A stretch of DNA of 64,000 bases from Pseudomonas putida (lineage in GTDB: Bacteria; Pseudomonadota; Gammaproteobacteria; Pseudomonadales; Pseudomonadaceae): positions 2,268,001-2,332,000 of the forward strand of contig NZ_CP109603.1 in NCBI RefSeq assembly GCF_025905425.1, given 5' to 3'. A program made the translations under genes and the position numbers. Shown piece by piece: positions 51,583 through 59,737 of this stretch (positions are counted from its first letter, which is position 1; the number at the start of each line of letters is the position of its first letter). The notes under the pieces were generated by a model. That model did not search any database, was not told the origin of the DNA, and saw nothing but the letters and a program-made list of their open reading frames with translations.

Positions 51583-52917
51583 ATGACAGTGATGACCTGC
51601 AAGAGCACTGCCCAACAACGGTCCAAGACCGCAAGCCATAGCCTGCAACAACGCTACCAGAACCTGCTGCAAGGTCACGATGCCACAAGCGCTGCGTGGC
51701 TGGATGAGCAAATAGCCCGCGTCGAGCATTGCCCGGACGACCTCCCGGCACACCCCTCAGAGCTCCCCGCGTGGAGCGCACAGCATGCCGCTGAGGTAGC
51801 ACAGGCCTATGCCCAATACCTACAGCAGCGCCGCCAAGGTGGGCCACGTCGGTTTTTCAGCAACCGCGCCCATGCGTTGTGGTTCCTGCAACAAATTGCG
51901 CCGACCAAAGCGGTGGATGGCGCCTGGCTGCACGGCACCCTGAAGCACTGGCGCGACCCGCGCTACCATGGGCTGATCCGTACGTACCTGGAAGAGCTGG
52001 GTAATGGTGATCCACGTTGCAATCACGTGTTGATCTACCAACGGCTACTGAGCCGGCTTGGCTGCCTGGATCTGCCACAGCTGGATGACAGCCGCTATTT
52101 GCAAGGCGCCCTGCAATTGGCTCTGGGGCAGCACTGTGATGCGTTTTTGCCCGAAGTACTGGGTTACAACCTGGGCTATGAGCAGCCACCCCTGCATCTG
52201 CTGATCACCACGTATGAACTGGCTGAGCTGGGCATTGACGGCCACTATTTCCAACTGCATGTGACCATCGATAACGCCGCCAGTGGCCATGCACACCTGT
52301 CCATCCAGGCGTTGCGGCAACTCTGCCCGGCAGAGCATCAGCAGCGCTTTTATCAGCGTGTGCGGCACGGTTACCGGTTGAACGACTTAGGCATCGCGGC
52401 TACCACCCTGGTCGCCGAATTCGACCTCCAGGGCCAGTTGTTCGCCGCCTTGGAGCGCAAGCGCCAGTATGGGCAATTCATGCACTCCGACCATTGCCGC
52501 CTGCAACAACGCACCGTCAATCAATGGCTGGCCGAACCGGGTGGCATTGCGGCCTTCGTCGATGCGCTGCAGACCCAAGGCTGGATCCGGCGTGCAGAGA
52601 ACCCTGTGAACAGCCGCTGGTGGAAACTCATCGACGGGCCTGCAGCGGTCATGTTCGGCGTATTTACAGCCTACGAAAAGCAGTTGTGGCACGACTGGAT
52701 CGCTGACGACTGGCAGGCCAACCATCGGCGCGTGATGCCGGGTAGCTGGGACATCAACCTGCCACCGGACGACAGCCCTATTGCCAGCCAGGGGGCAGAG
52801 CCCCTGGATGCCCTGGTGCAGCGCATGGCCGGCAACCGTCACGCGTCGCCGGAGGGGTTATTGGCCACCCAGGCGTTCGTGAACGCCACCGGCCTGGTTC
52901 AAGAAGGGTGTCATTGA
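51583..52917 (+). CDS. Iron-containing redox enzyme, haem-oxygenase-like diiron family
   Basis: The protein is 444 aa, no signal. The centre shows the metal-binding pattern of haem-oxygenase-like diiron oxidases: RTYLEELGNGDPRCNHVLIY supplies an early Glu and His, and YELAELGIDGHYFQLHVTID followed by NAASGHAHLS supplies Glu, His, Asp and His. Relatives (UndA, SznF, BesC types) oxidise or cleave C-C and C-N bonds in small molecules, often amino acids. The N-terminal 60 residues and C-terminal 100 residues are not recognised. GAGGGG precedes the ATG. The TGA overlaps the methyltransferase start (TGATG), showing a common pathway with the next two genes. Confidence 0.8.
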   Translation: MTVMTCKSTAQQRSKTASHSLQQRYQNLLQGHDATSAAWLDEQIARVEHCPDDLPAHPSELPAWSAQHAAEVAQAYAQYLQQRRQGGPRRFFSNRAHALWFLQQIAPTKAVDGAWLHGTLKHWRDPRYHGLIRTYLEELGNGDPRCNHVLIYQRLLSRLGCLDLPQLDDSRYLQGALQLALGQHCDAFLPEVLGYNLGYEQPPLHLLITTYELAELGIDGHYFQLHVTIDNAASGHAHLSIQALRQLCPAEHQQRFYQRVRHGYRLNDLGIAATTLVAEFDLQGQLFAALERKRQYGQFMHSDHCRLQQRTVNQWLAEPGGIAAFVDALQTQGWIRRAENPVNSRWWKLIDGPAAVMFGVFTAYEKQLWHDWIADDWQANHRRVMPGSWDINLPPDDSPIASQGAEPLDALVQRMAGNRHASPEGLLATQAFVNATGLVQEGCH

Positions 52918-53870
52918 TGATGCTCGCCCCAGATCAGGCCCAGGCCGACCAGGCGTTGCTGCAGTTAGGCAAGCGCTTGCGTGCGGACGGCTATCACTTC
53001 ACCTGCGTAACGCCGGCAACTCATGCCCGCAACAACGCCCGCGAGGGTGCCAGGCAGGCCAGGAACCTGCGCGACGTGTTCGGCTGGAGCCGACCGTTTA
53101 CGCCTTCGCTGCTCTCGGCCGACGAACTGCACCAGATGCAGCGTGCGCAGGCACTGGGTCAACGCGGCGAACTGATGATCAGCAAGGTGCGTTGGTCAAG
53201 CCTGGATGACCTGCTGCTGCTTCACTCGGCCTACCCGACACATGCCAGTGACGCGGTCTTTTTCGGCCCTGACAGCTACCGCTTTGCCCGCGTCATTCAC
53301 GACCAGCTGCAGCGCTGCCCGACGCGCATAGAACATGCGATCGATATCGGCTGCGGCAGTGGTATCGGGGCATTGCTCATCGCCCGCGCTGCGCAGCATG
53401 CACAGGTCAGCGCGGTGGACATCAATCCGCTGGCGCTACGCTATACCGCTATCAACGCGGCCTTGGCGGGTATCAGCAATGTGTCTGTGGAGCCCAGTGA
53501 CTTGCTAGGCGGTGTTACCGGCACCTTTGACCTGATCGTGGCAAATCCACCCTACATGCTCGACCTCAGTGCGCGCACTTACCGGCACGGCGGGGGGGCG
53601 CTCGGCGCCGAGCTGTCATTGCGTATCGTCGAGCAGACCCGCGAGCGCCTGAGCGCTGGGGGCACCTTGCTGCTCTATACCGGGGTTGCGATTGTTGAAG
53701 GCCGTGATGCGTTGCTTGAGGCCGTTCGCCTGCGCCTGGCAGGCCCGCAATGGTCCTGGGTCTACCGGGAAATCGACCCCGACGTGTTCGGCGAGCAGCT
53801 TGCCGAGCACGGCTATGAGCACGTGGAGCGCATTAGCGCTGTTGCACTTACTGTCACCCGTAACGGCTGA
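52917..53870 (+). CDS. Class I SAM-dependent methyltransferase (HemK-like fold)
   Basis: The protein is 317 aa from ATG 52917, which overlaps the diiron enzyme stop and is 8 nt after AGAAGGG; an in-frame GTG at 52908 is less well placed. The SAM site reads AIDIGCGSGIGALLIARAA, the acidic loop SAVDINPLALRYTA, and the catalytic motif is LIVANPPYMLDL. NPPY is typical of enzymes that methylate planar nitrogen, such as glutamine side chains or bases. The first 100 residues are a separate domain. The substrate is unknown; cotranscription with the diiron enzyme and ligase suggests a small amino-acid-derived product. Confidence 0.85.
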   Translation: MMLAPDQAQADQALLQLGKRLRADGYHFTCVTPATHARNNAREGARQARNLRDVFGWSRPFTPSLLSADELHQMQRAQALGQRGELMISKVRWSSLDDLLLLHSAYPTHASDAVFFGPDSYRFARVIHDQLQRCPTRIEHAIDIGCGSGIGALLIARAAQHAQVSAVDINPLALRYTAINAALAGISNVSVEPSDLLGGVTGTFDLIVANPPYMLDLSARTYRHGGGALGAELSLRIVEQTRERLSAGGTLLLYTGVAIVEGRDALLEAVRLRLAGPQWSWVYREIDPDVFGEQLAEHGYEHVERISAVALTVTRNG

Positions 53871-53876
53871 AACAGC

Positions 53877-55022
53877 ATGCACCGTCCTTGCACGTTTGGC
53901 ATTGAAGAGGAATACCTGCTGGTGGAACTGGCCACGGGCAAGGTGCCCACGATGCCTGCGCCGAGCCTGGCCAGGCACTGTCGCGAGGTGTTGGGGCCGT
54001 ACTTTGCCCAAGAGATGTTCCGTAGCCAGGTAGAGGTAGCTTCGCCCGTATTCGCCAACTTGTTCGAGGCGCGTGAATTTTTCTTGCATGCCCGGCAACG
54101 GCTGAGCGAAGTGCTGTCGATGCAAGGGGTGGGCCTGTATAGCGCCGCCAGCCACCCTAATGCGCCTTGGTTGCGGCAAAAACCTGCCCCCTCGGTACAC
54201 TACCGTCAGCTGTTCGACGACTACCAGCATGTGGCACGGCGCAGCCTGCTCAATGGCCTGCATGTGCACGTGGGGGTGCCGTTGGACTGTGATCGCATGC
54301 AACTGATCAATCGGTTGGTGGGCTGGCTGCCGCTGTTGCTGGTCCTGAGCACATCCTCGCCGCTGTGGCTGGGCCAGGCTACCGGCTACATGAGCTACCG
54401 CCGGGTGATCTGTGGCGAGTGGCCGCATATGGGGCTGCCAGAACCGTTGCCCGACTGGTCGGCCTTCGAACGCTACCGGGCCTTGCTGCAGCGCACCGGG
54501 TCGCTGGCTGCCGACGGCGATTTCTGGTGGGCGATAAGGCCTTCGCGGCGCTTTCCAACGGTGGAGCTGCGTATCTGTGATGGCTGCCCTTGCCTGGAAG
54601 ACGCCTTGAGCATCGCTGGGTTGTTTCGCCATCTGGTGGAACACAGCCTGCAGCCAAGGCATGAGCGCACACCTTTCAATCGAGCGCTGCGTTGGGTTGC
54701 GCAGGAAAATTACTGGCGAGCCATGCGCTACGGGCGCCAGGGCCAATTCATCGGTACTCACGAGCAACAGCCCGTTACCGCCGAAGGTTGGCTGGCGCAG
54801 TTGCAGGGCCAGTTGCCGGTCGACACTGCAGACGCCGAGCGTTCTTTCCAGCATGCCCGGCGCATTCTGCGCGAAGGCACTAGCGCGGACCGACAACTGC
54901 ACTGCATGGCGCAGGCACACGCAGATGGCAAAAGCGCTGCACAAGCGTTACAGGCCGTGGTCGAGCAGGTGATGGCGCAAGGAAGTGCTGCGTTGTCAGT
55001 TGCTGGGGTTGCAATAAGATAG
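53877..55022 (+). CDS. Carboxylate-amine ligase, YbdK / GCS2 family
   Basis: The protein is 381 aa. It starts with CTFGIEEEYLLVEL, the ATP/metal-binding signature of the glutamate-cysteine ligase 2 family. Further blocks are FRSQVEVASPVFANLFEARE, LNGLHVHVGVPLDCDRMQLI and RFPTVELRICDGCPCLEDAL. These enzymes join a carboxylate (classically gamma-glutamate) to an amine using ATP. It begins 6 bp after the methyltransferase stop. It could form a glutamyl conjugate that the diiron enzyme and methyltransferase modify, or protect an intermediate; neither is shown. Confidence 0.87.
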   Translation: MHRPCTFGIEEEYLLVELATGKVPTMPAPSLARHCREVLGPYFAQEMFRSQVEVASPVFANLFEAREFFLHARQRLSEVLSMQGVGLYSAASHPNAPWLRQKPAPSVHYRQLFDDYQHVARRSLLNGLHVHVGVPLDCDRMQLINRLVGWLPLLLVLSTSSPLWLGQATGYMSYRRVICGEWPHMGLPEPLPDWSAFERYRALLQRTGSLAADGDFWWAIRPSRRFPTVELRICDGCPCLEDALSIAGLFRHLVEHSLQPRHERTPFNRALRWVAQENYWRAMRYGRQGQFIGTHEQQPVTAEGWLAQLQGQLPVDTADAERSFQHARRILREGTSADRQLHCMAQAHADGKSAAQALQAVVEQVMAQGSAALSVAGVAIR

Positions 55023-55074
55023 GGTTGGCCGAAAATGGCCAGGCCCTTTGCAGCCACTCGGAACGTCCTGCGCA

Positions 55075-55656
55075 ATGATGCTGATCAAGCAATTTCCCGA
55101 AATCACCCCGACCGACACCCTTTTCGTCTTCGCCCTCGAGGCAGAGGCCGGCAATGTGTTTGCCGAGGTGAACACTGTGTTTACCGGCATCGGTAAGGTC
55201 AATGCCGCCATTGCCCTGACCAAGGCGATTGCCCAGCGCAAGCCCAAGCTGATCGTCAACCTCGGGTCTGCCGGCAGCCAACGCTACAAAAAAGGCGAAG
55301 TGGTGTGCTGCACCCGTTTCGTACAGCGCGACATGGATGTGACACCCTTGGGCTTCGCCCGCTACGAGACGCCGCTGTCAGACATTCCGGTGCTGCTCGA
55401 ACACGGTGAGGAAATCCCTGGGCTCGCCCTGGGCACCTGTGGCAGTGGTGACAGTTTCGAAGTCAGCCACGGCGAGGCACCCTACGATATCGTCGATATG
55501 GAAGCCTACGTGCTGGCCCTGATCGCACGTGACGAAGGCATTCCCTTCGTCTGCCTCAAGTACATTTCCGACGACGCGGGCAGCGAAGCGGCAGGGGACT
55601 GGTCGGTACAGGTGCACTTGGCGGCCGAGGCCTTCAAGCGTGTGCTGTTCAGCTAA
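55075..55656 (+). CDS. Nucleoside phosphorylase / MTA-SAH nucleosidase-like protein
   Basis: The protein is 193 aa from ATG 55075 (a second ATG follows at once). PNP/UDP fold marks: FALEAEAGNV, VFTGIGKVNAAIAL, IVNLGSAGSQ, YDIVDMEAYVLALIA (substrate-binding Met-Glu) and LKYISDDAG with the catalytic aspartate. It most likely cleaves 5'-methylthioadenosine or S-adenosylhomocysteine. That would clear the by-product of the methyltransferase two genes upstream; the 52-bp gap permits cotranscription. It is shorter than E. coli Pfs (about 230 aa). Confidence 0.8.
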   Translation: MMLIKQFPEITPTDTLFVFALEAEAGNVFAEVNTVFTGIGKVNAAIALTKAIAQRKPKLIVNLGSAGSQRYKKGEVVCCTRFVQRDMDVTPLGFARYETPLSDIPVLLEHGEEIPGLALGTCGSGDSFEVSHGEAPYDIVDMEAYVLALIARDEGIPFVCLKYISDDAGSEAAGDWSVQVHLAAEAFKRVLFS

Positions 55657-55768
55657 GCACCAGGTCGCTGCCCGCCGCAGGGCAGCCTGACTAAACCTTC
55701 CCAGCGCGTCGCAGTCACTTCAAGTAGAGGCCCCGAAAGACGCGGGGCCTGTCCGGAGGTGCTTAACG

Positions 55769-56611
55769 ATGGCCAGGGCAATCTGGAAAGGCGCGATCAG
55801 TTTCGGGTTGGTGCACATCCCTGTCTCGCTCAATACCGCGGTGCGCACCGAGCGGGTCGATTTCGACTGGCTGGACAAGCGCAGCATGGAGCCGGTCGGG
55901 TACAAGCGGGTCAACAAGGTTACAGGCAAGGAAATCGACAAAGAGAACATCGTCAAAGGTGTGGAGTATGAAAAAGGCCGCTATGTGGTGATCAGCGAGG
56001 AAGAGATCCGCACGGCCCGGCCAGAAGCGACCCAGACCATCGATATTTTCTCGTTCGTCGATGCCGGTGAAATTCCCCTTCAACATTTCGATACGCCGTA
56101 TTACCTGGCCCCCGACCGCCGCGGCGGCAAGGTGTACGCGTTACTGCGCGAAACGCTGGCCAGTACTGGCAAGGTGGCGCTGGCCACAGTGGTGTTGCAT
56201 ACCCGTCAGCACCTGACGCTGCTGCGCCCCCTGGACGATGCACTGGTAATGATCACTCTGCGCTGGCCTGAGGAAGTGCGTGGGCTGGAGACCTTGGAGC
56301 TGGACAAGAGCGTGACCGAGACCAAGGTGGACAAACGTGAACTGGACATGGCCAAGCGGTTGGTCGAAGACATGAGCGGCGCGTGGAAGCCTGATGAATA
56401 TCAGGATGCGTTTCGCCAGACCATCATGGACCTGGTCGAAGAGAAAGCCAGCAAAGGCAAGATCAGCGTGGTGGAGAAGGGCGAGGGCGGCAGCGCCGAG
56501 AAAGGTGCCGATATCATCGACCTTACCGAGTTGCTCAAACGCAGCCTGGGTGGCAAGAAAAAGCCTGTGGCAGACAAGAAGCCTGCAAAGCGGACCCGAA
56601 AGGCCTCTTGA
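55769..56611 (+). CDS. ku: Ku, non-homologous end-joining DNA end-binding protein
   Basis: The protein is 280 aa. The bacterial Ku core is complete: ARAIWKGAISFGLVHIPVSL, GYKRVNKVTGKEIDKENIVK, YYLAPDRRGGKVYALLRETL and ELDMAKRLVEDMSGAW. The C-terminal lysine-rich tail (KKKPVADKKPAKRTRKAS) is the usual extension that binds DNA and recruits LigD. A strong GGAGGTG site precedes the ATG. It homodimerises on double-strand ends and brings in LigD, encoded at 59737-62229 on the opposite strand. The cassette between them is not a known repair component. Confidence 0.96.
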   Translation: MARAIWKGAISFGLVHIPVSLNTAVRTERVDFDWLDKRSMEPVGYKRVNKVTGKEIDKENIVKGVEYEKGRYVVISEEEIRTARPEATQTIDIFSFVDAGEIPLQHFDTPYYLAPDRRGGKVYALLRETLASTGKVALATVVLHTRQHLTLLRPLDDALVMITLRWPEEVRGLETLELDKSVTETKVDKRELDMAKRLVEDMSGAWKPDEYQDAFRQTIMDLVEEKASKGKISVVEKGEGGSAEKGADIIDLTELLKRSLGGKKKPVADKKPAKRTRKAS

Positions 56612-56616
56612 TCAAA

Positions 56617-56673
56617 CCTTTGTAGGAGCGGCCTTGCCGGGGCGCCGGACCGGCAAGGCCGCTCCTACAAAGG
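56617..56673. terminator. 24-bp perfect inverted repeat between ku and the GT2 gene
   Basis: Arms 56617-56640 and 56650-56673 are perfectly complementary (around GTAGGAGCGGCCTTGCCGG) with a 9-base loop. The sequence is a common P. putida intergenic repeat. Lying between two convergent genes, it can serve as a two-way terminator. Confidence 0.8.
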
Positions 56674-56679
56674 CCGCTC

Positions 56680-57342
56680 TCAGGACGCTGACCCCTCCAG
56701 GCTTGCCAGCAAATCCCCGAACCCTTCCCGAGCCCGGCTGTCTCGTCGGCTGCTGGTTGCCACACTGTGCCGCGCCGTCCACGAGATCTGCGCGCCCTGC
56801 GCTTCAAGGTCGCGCACCAACTGAACATCTTCATGCGCCGGCAGCGGCTGGAACCCGCCGCTACGCAAGTACGCCTGCGCGCTGACCCCAAGGTTGGCGC
56901 CGTGGACATGCCGGTGCCCTTCGCGCGCCTGGTATCGGCTTAAGTACAACCGCCTTAGCGCGGCTTTCTGCCAGGGTTGCCAGCGCTCTATATGCACGGT
57001 GCCACAGACCACGTCAGCGCCAAACGCCAGTTGTGACAGCAGCCAATGGGGCGGCACTTGGCTGTCGGCATCGGTACAGGCCAGCCAGATCGCACCCTGT
57101 TCGATCATCTGCGCCGCGCCGGCACTGCGCGCCATGCCGACGTTGCCGGCGTGTACATCCAATGTCTGCACACCATGGCGCCCGGCCACCGCCGCACTGC
57201 CATCACTGCAGCGGTCCAGCACCACCAGTATCTCGACCTGATAACCCGCCAGCTCGGCCTGAGCGGCGGCGGCCCGCACGGACTTGAGGCAGCGACCCAG
57301 GCGGCGCGCTTCGTTGTGGGCCGGAATGACCACCGCAATCAT
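56680..57342 (-). CDS. Family 2 glycosyltransferase (last gene of the ligD-linked cassette)
   Basis: The protein is 220 aa from ATG 57342, which overlaps the methyltransferase stop (ATGA). GT-A fold: IAVVIPAHNEARRLGRCLKS at the N-terminus, ILVVLDRCSDGS, ARSAGAAQMIE, ACTDADSQVPPHWL with the DxD-like metal site, and GANLGVSAQAYLRSGGFQPL then HEDVQLVRDLE. No membrane helix, so a soluble single-sugar transferase rather than a polymer synthase. It is the fifth gene of the operon starting with ligD. Donor and acceptor are unknown. Confidence 0.85.
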   Translation of the reverse strand: MIAVVIPAHNEARRLGRCLKSVRAAAAQAELAGYQVEILVVLDRCSDGSAAVAGRHGVQTLDVHAGNVGMARSAGAAQMIEQGAIWLACTDADSQVPPHWLLSQLAFGADVVCGTVHIERWQPWQKAALRRLYLSRYQAREGHRHVHGANLGVSAQAYLRSGGFQPLPAHEDVQLVRDLEAQGAQISWTARHSVATSSRRDSRAREGFGDLLASLEGSAS

Positions 57343-57938
57343 AAGCACGTCTCGTCAAGGTCGACCACGCTGGGCTGGCAGGACCAGTATTCAAGCAGGA
57401 AATCCGCCTCCTCATGGCGATAGACCGGGTACAGCGGCAGGTACTTGGCCAGCATGCGATGTACTTCACGCCCCTCCTGCGGGCAACCCGCAATCGGGTG
57501 TTTCCAGTGGCAGGCCAGCAGGCCGCCGTCGTCGCTCAGGCTCGCGGCCGATTGCTCAATCACCTGCAGCCAGTCTGTGGGGTCTAGGTAGTAACCCAGT
57601 TCACTCAGTACGATAAGGTCGAACTGCCCCCCCGGCCAATCACCCGGTAGCCTGCCGAGCTCAACCGAGGCGTGGCTCACGTTCGCCAGACGTTGCTGTG
57701 CCAGGCCCACAGCAGTTGGGTTCAGGTCCTGGCACAAGAGGTCGGCACAACGCTCGGCCAGCAAGGCGCTGAGCTCGCCATTGGCGCAGGCGGGCTCGAA
57801 CACGCGCTGATAGCACTGGCGGGGCAGGCTGGCCATGACCAGCTCGCGCTTGCGCTTTTCGTACCAACGGGTGCGAAAGGCCCAGGGGTCTTCGCTGCTG
57901 GCATAAAGGTCGGCGAAGTAGTGTGCGTCGAGGCTCAT
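57339..57938 (-). CDS. NodS-like SAM-dependent methyltransferase
   Basis: The protein is 199 aa from ATG 57938, behind AAGGAG with a 5-nt spacer. The sequence resembles the NodS family: HYFADLYASSEDPWAFRTRW then YEKRKRELVMASLP, the SAM site VFEPACANGELSALLAERC, and FDLIVLSELGYYLDP. NodS N-methylates the deacetylated end sugar of Nod factors; family members elsewhere act on other amino sugars or small molecules. Together with the PIG-L deacetylase 10 bp upstream this suggests deacetylation followed by N-methylation of a sugar, by inference. Confidence 0.85.
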   Translation of the reverse strand: MSLDAHYFADLYASSEDPWAFRTRWYEKRKRELVMASLPRQCYQRVFEPACANGELSALLAERCADLLCQDLNPTAVGLAQQRLANVSHASVELGRLPGDWPGGQFDLIVLSELGYYLDPTDWLQVIEQSAASLSDDGGLLACHWKHPIAGCPQEGREVHRMLAKYLPLYPVYRHEEADFLLEYWSCQPSVVDLDETCL

Positions 57939-57947
57939 CACGGCTCC

Positions 57948-58697
57948 TTACAAAAACACCAGTTCGAAAGGCTGCAGCAAACAATCCTGCAAATGGGCTG
58001 GCAGCACGGGCGGTTGGCCGTCATCCGGCTCCAGTTGGCTGGTGTGTGCGGCCAGGGCCTTGCGCTTGCGGGCCAGGCGGCTTTCATCCAGCTGCACGCG
58101 GTGAGCCCGTGGCCAAGGCAGGCGCGGGTCGTCGGGTTGCGCCCAGTGCCAGGCCCAGACCGGCACCTCCACCAATTGCACCTTGCGCGCCATCGAGGCT
58201 TGCGCGGCAGCCCTGCCGACCGCTTCGTGATCGCAATGGCCGTCGTTGCGCCAGGTCGCCATGAGCAGGTCGTCAGGCTTGAGCAACTGGCTCAGGTGGT
58301 TGACTAGAAAGGCTTCGTCGCGGGGTAGCGCGCCGTCTTTGAGGTGCAGCCTGCGCCAGTCCAGCCGGTTGAGGTCCAGGTCGAGCTGTTGCAGTGCGTG
58401 ACGGCTTTCCAGCGGTCGCTGTCGGCGCAAGCGATGTTCTGTCCAGTGCCTGGAACCTGGGTGGCTGCCCTCGCCATCGGTGGCCGAAATCAGCACCAGG
58501 TCGTCCTCACGTCCGTGAAAGCCGGCCAGCAAACCACCCGCCATGAGAATTTCGTCATCCGGGTGGGGGGCGATCATTACCAGGCGACGGCCCGGCGGGC
58601 ACAGTTGCTTGGGGTCGATCCAGGTGGCCCTGGCCAGGTGCGCTGCATGTTGCCAGGCCGACCAGGGTGTACCGCTACTTGACTGGATCAGATTCAT
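57948..58697 (-). CDS. PIG-L family deacetylase
   Basis: The protein is 249 aa. Zinc-binding motifs are AAPHPDDE-type (VMIAPHPDDEILMAGGLLAG) and GHCDHEAVGRAAAQ, as in GlcNAc-PI, MshB and BshB deacetylases. The family removes N-acetyl groups from GlcNAc-containing molecules in the cytoplasm. The ATG overlaps the stop of the acyl-CoA dehydrogenase-like gene (ATGA). No signal peptide. The likely substrate is a GlcNAc-type residue handled by the glycosyltransferase encoded two genes downstream. Confidence 0.88.
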   Translation of the reverse strand: MNLIQSSSGTPWSAWQHAAHLARATWIDPKQLCPPGRRLVMIAPHPDDEILMAGGLLAGFHGREDDLVLISATDGEGSHPGSRHWTEHRLRRQRPLESRHALQQLDLDLNRLDWRRLHLKDGALPRDEAFLVNHLSQLLKPDDLLMATWRNDGHCDHEAVGRAAAQASMARKVQLVEVPVWAWHWAQPDDPRLPWPRAHRVQLDESRLARKRKALAAHTSQLEPDDGQPPVLPAHLQDCLLQPFELVFL

Positions 58698-59737
58698 AGC
58701 TGCCAGGCTCCTGCTGGCAGGTTAGCCAACTGCTGTCCGAGGGCCGCCAGGTCACGCTCGGCGTGGCTTTGACGCAGGAACACCGGCAAGTCGGCGCTTA
58801 AGCGGGCAAAGTGGCTGCTGCGGCAAAACGGCGAGGCGCCCAAGGCCCGGCCCACGTGATGGATCACCTGCTCGACGGCCTGCTCGACGTGCGCGCGGGT
58901 TCGCCGCACTTCGAAACTGGCATCTGCGCTCGGCTGGCGGTCGATCCAGGCCGCGCATTCGCGCAGCGCTGCCCTGGCGCCGGACAAGGCGGCGTCTACA
59001 GCCCCCAGGTGCGCGTCGGCATGGGGGTCTGGACGCGGGTTGCGACAGTGTTCACGCAAGTAGTCCGCAAGTGCCTCGGCGGCGCCGTACCAGCACGCCG
59101 CTATGCCCGCACCGCCGTGCCAAAAGCCGGGGCGCGACACATACTGCCCCGGCCTTCCGATGGCGATGCCGGGTGTATGGTTGAACTCGACCTCGACGCT
59201 CGCGGTGGTAGCCATGCCCACAGCCTGCCAGTGCTCGATGTTCAAGCCTTGGCTTGGGTGCGACAGCTCTATCGCCACCAGTTGGGGTTGTTCGTCATCG
59301 CCCCACGCGGTGATAAGCGCACGGTCGATCTGCAAGGCCCCTGAACACCAGGCTTTGCGACCAGAGAGACGCACATGCTCGCCTTGGCGTTCGATGATAC
59401 GCGCGCGGGCATCCGGCGGTTCGGCTGCCCAGACACCCCAGATACCTGCTTGCGCAAGGTGCGCGGCGCCGCATTCGGCAAGAATCGCCAAGGCATCGGT
59501 ATGGCCCTCGTAGAGCTTGGCCAAGGCCATGTCACAGCCTGCGATACGTGCCAGGCTCTGCCACCGGCGTAGCGTGTTGCCTTGGCCGGGCAGGGGCAGC
59601 AGGTCAAGGTGATCGGCCTGCAGCGCCTGCATCAGCGCGGGGAGCTGGGTATCGAGGTTCAGCGCCTGCGGCCTTTCGGTGAAGGCGCGCAACAGGCGGT
59701 CGAGGGTGTTCAGTTCAAAGCCCTGAATAATGCTCAT
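58694..59737 (-). CDS. Acyl-CoA dehydrogenase-like flavoprotein
   Basis: The protein is 347 aa from ATG 59737, which overlaps the ligD stop (TGATG). The frame is open far upstream inside ligD, but that part is antisense-like noise. ACAD features: GIWGVWAAEPPDARA, LSGRKAWCSGALQIDRALIT in the beta domain, EVEFNHTPGIAIG, and a C-terminal helical domain (EQVIHHVGRALGASPFCRSS). It is shorter than typical acyl-CoA dehydrogenases and the usual catalytic glutamate cannot be placed, so it may oxidise or hydroxylate a non-CoA substrate. Confidence 0.78.
   Translation of the reverse strand: MSIIQGFELNTLDRLLRAFTERPQALNLDTQLPALMQALQADHLDLLPLPGQGNTLRRWQSLARIAGCDMALAKLYEGHTDALAILAECGAAHLAQAGIWGVWAAEPPDARARIIERQGEHVRLSGRKAWCSGALQIDRALITAWGDDEQPQLVAIELSHPSQGLNIEHWQAVGMATTASVEVEFNHTPGIAIGRPGQYVSRPGFWHGGAGIAACWYGAAEALADYLREHCRNPRPDPHADAHLGAVDAALSGARAALRECAAWIDRQPSADASFEVRRTRAHVEQAVEQVIHHVGRALGASPFCRSSHFARLSADLPVFLRQSHAERDLAALGQQLANLPAGAWQL

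Noticed and set aside
52908..52919. GTG start for the methyltransferase
   Set aside because: ATG 52917 has the better spacing from AGAAGGG and forms a TGATG coupling with the upstream stop.
53616..54944. 442-codon minus-strand frame opposite the methyltransferase and ligase genes
   Set aside because: Shadow of two genes with clear SAM-binding and GCS2 motifs on the plus strand.
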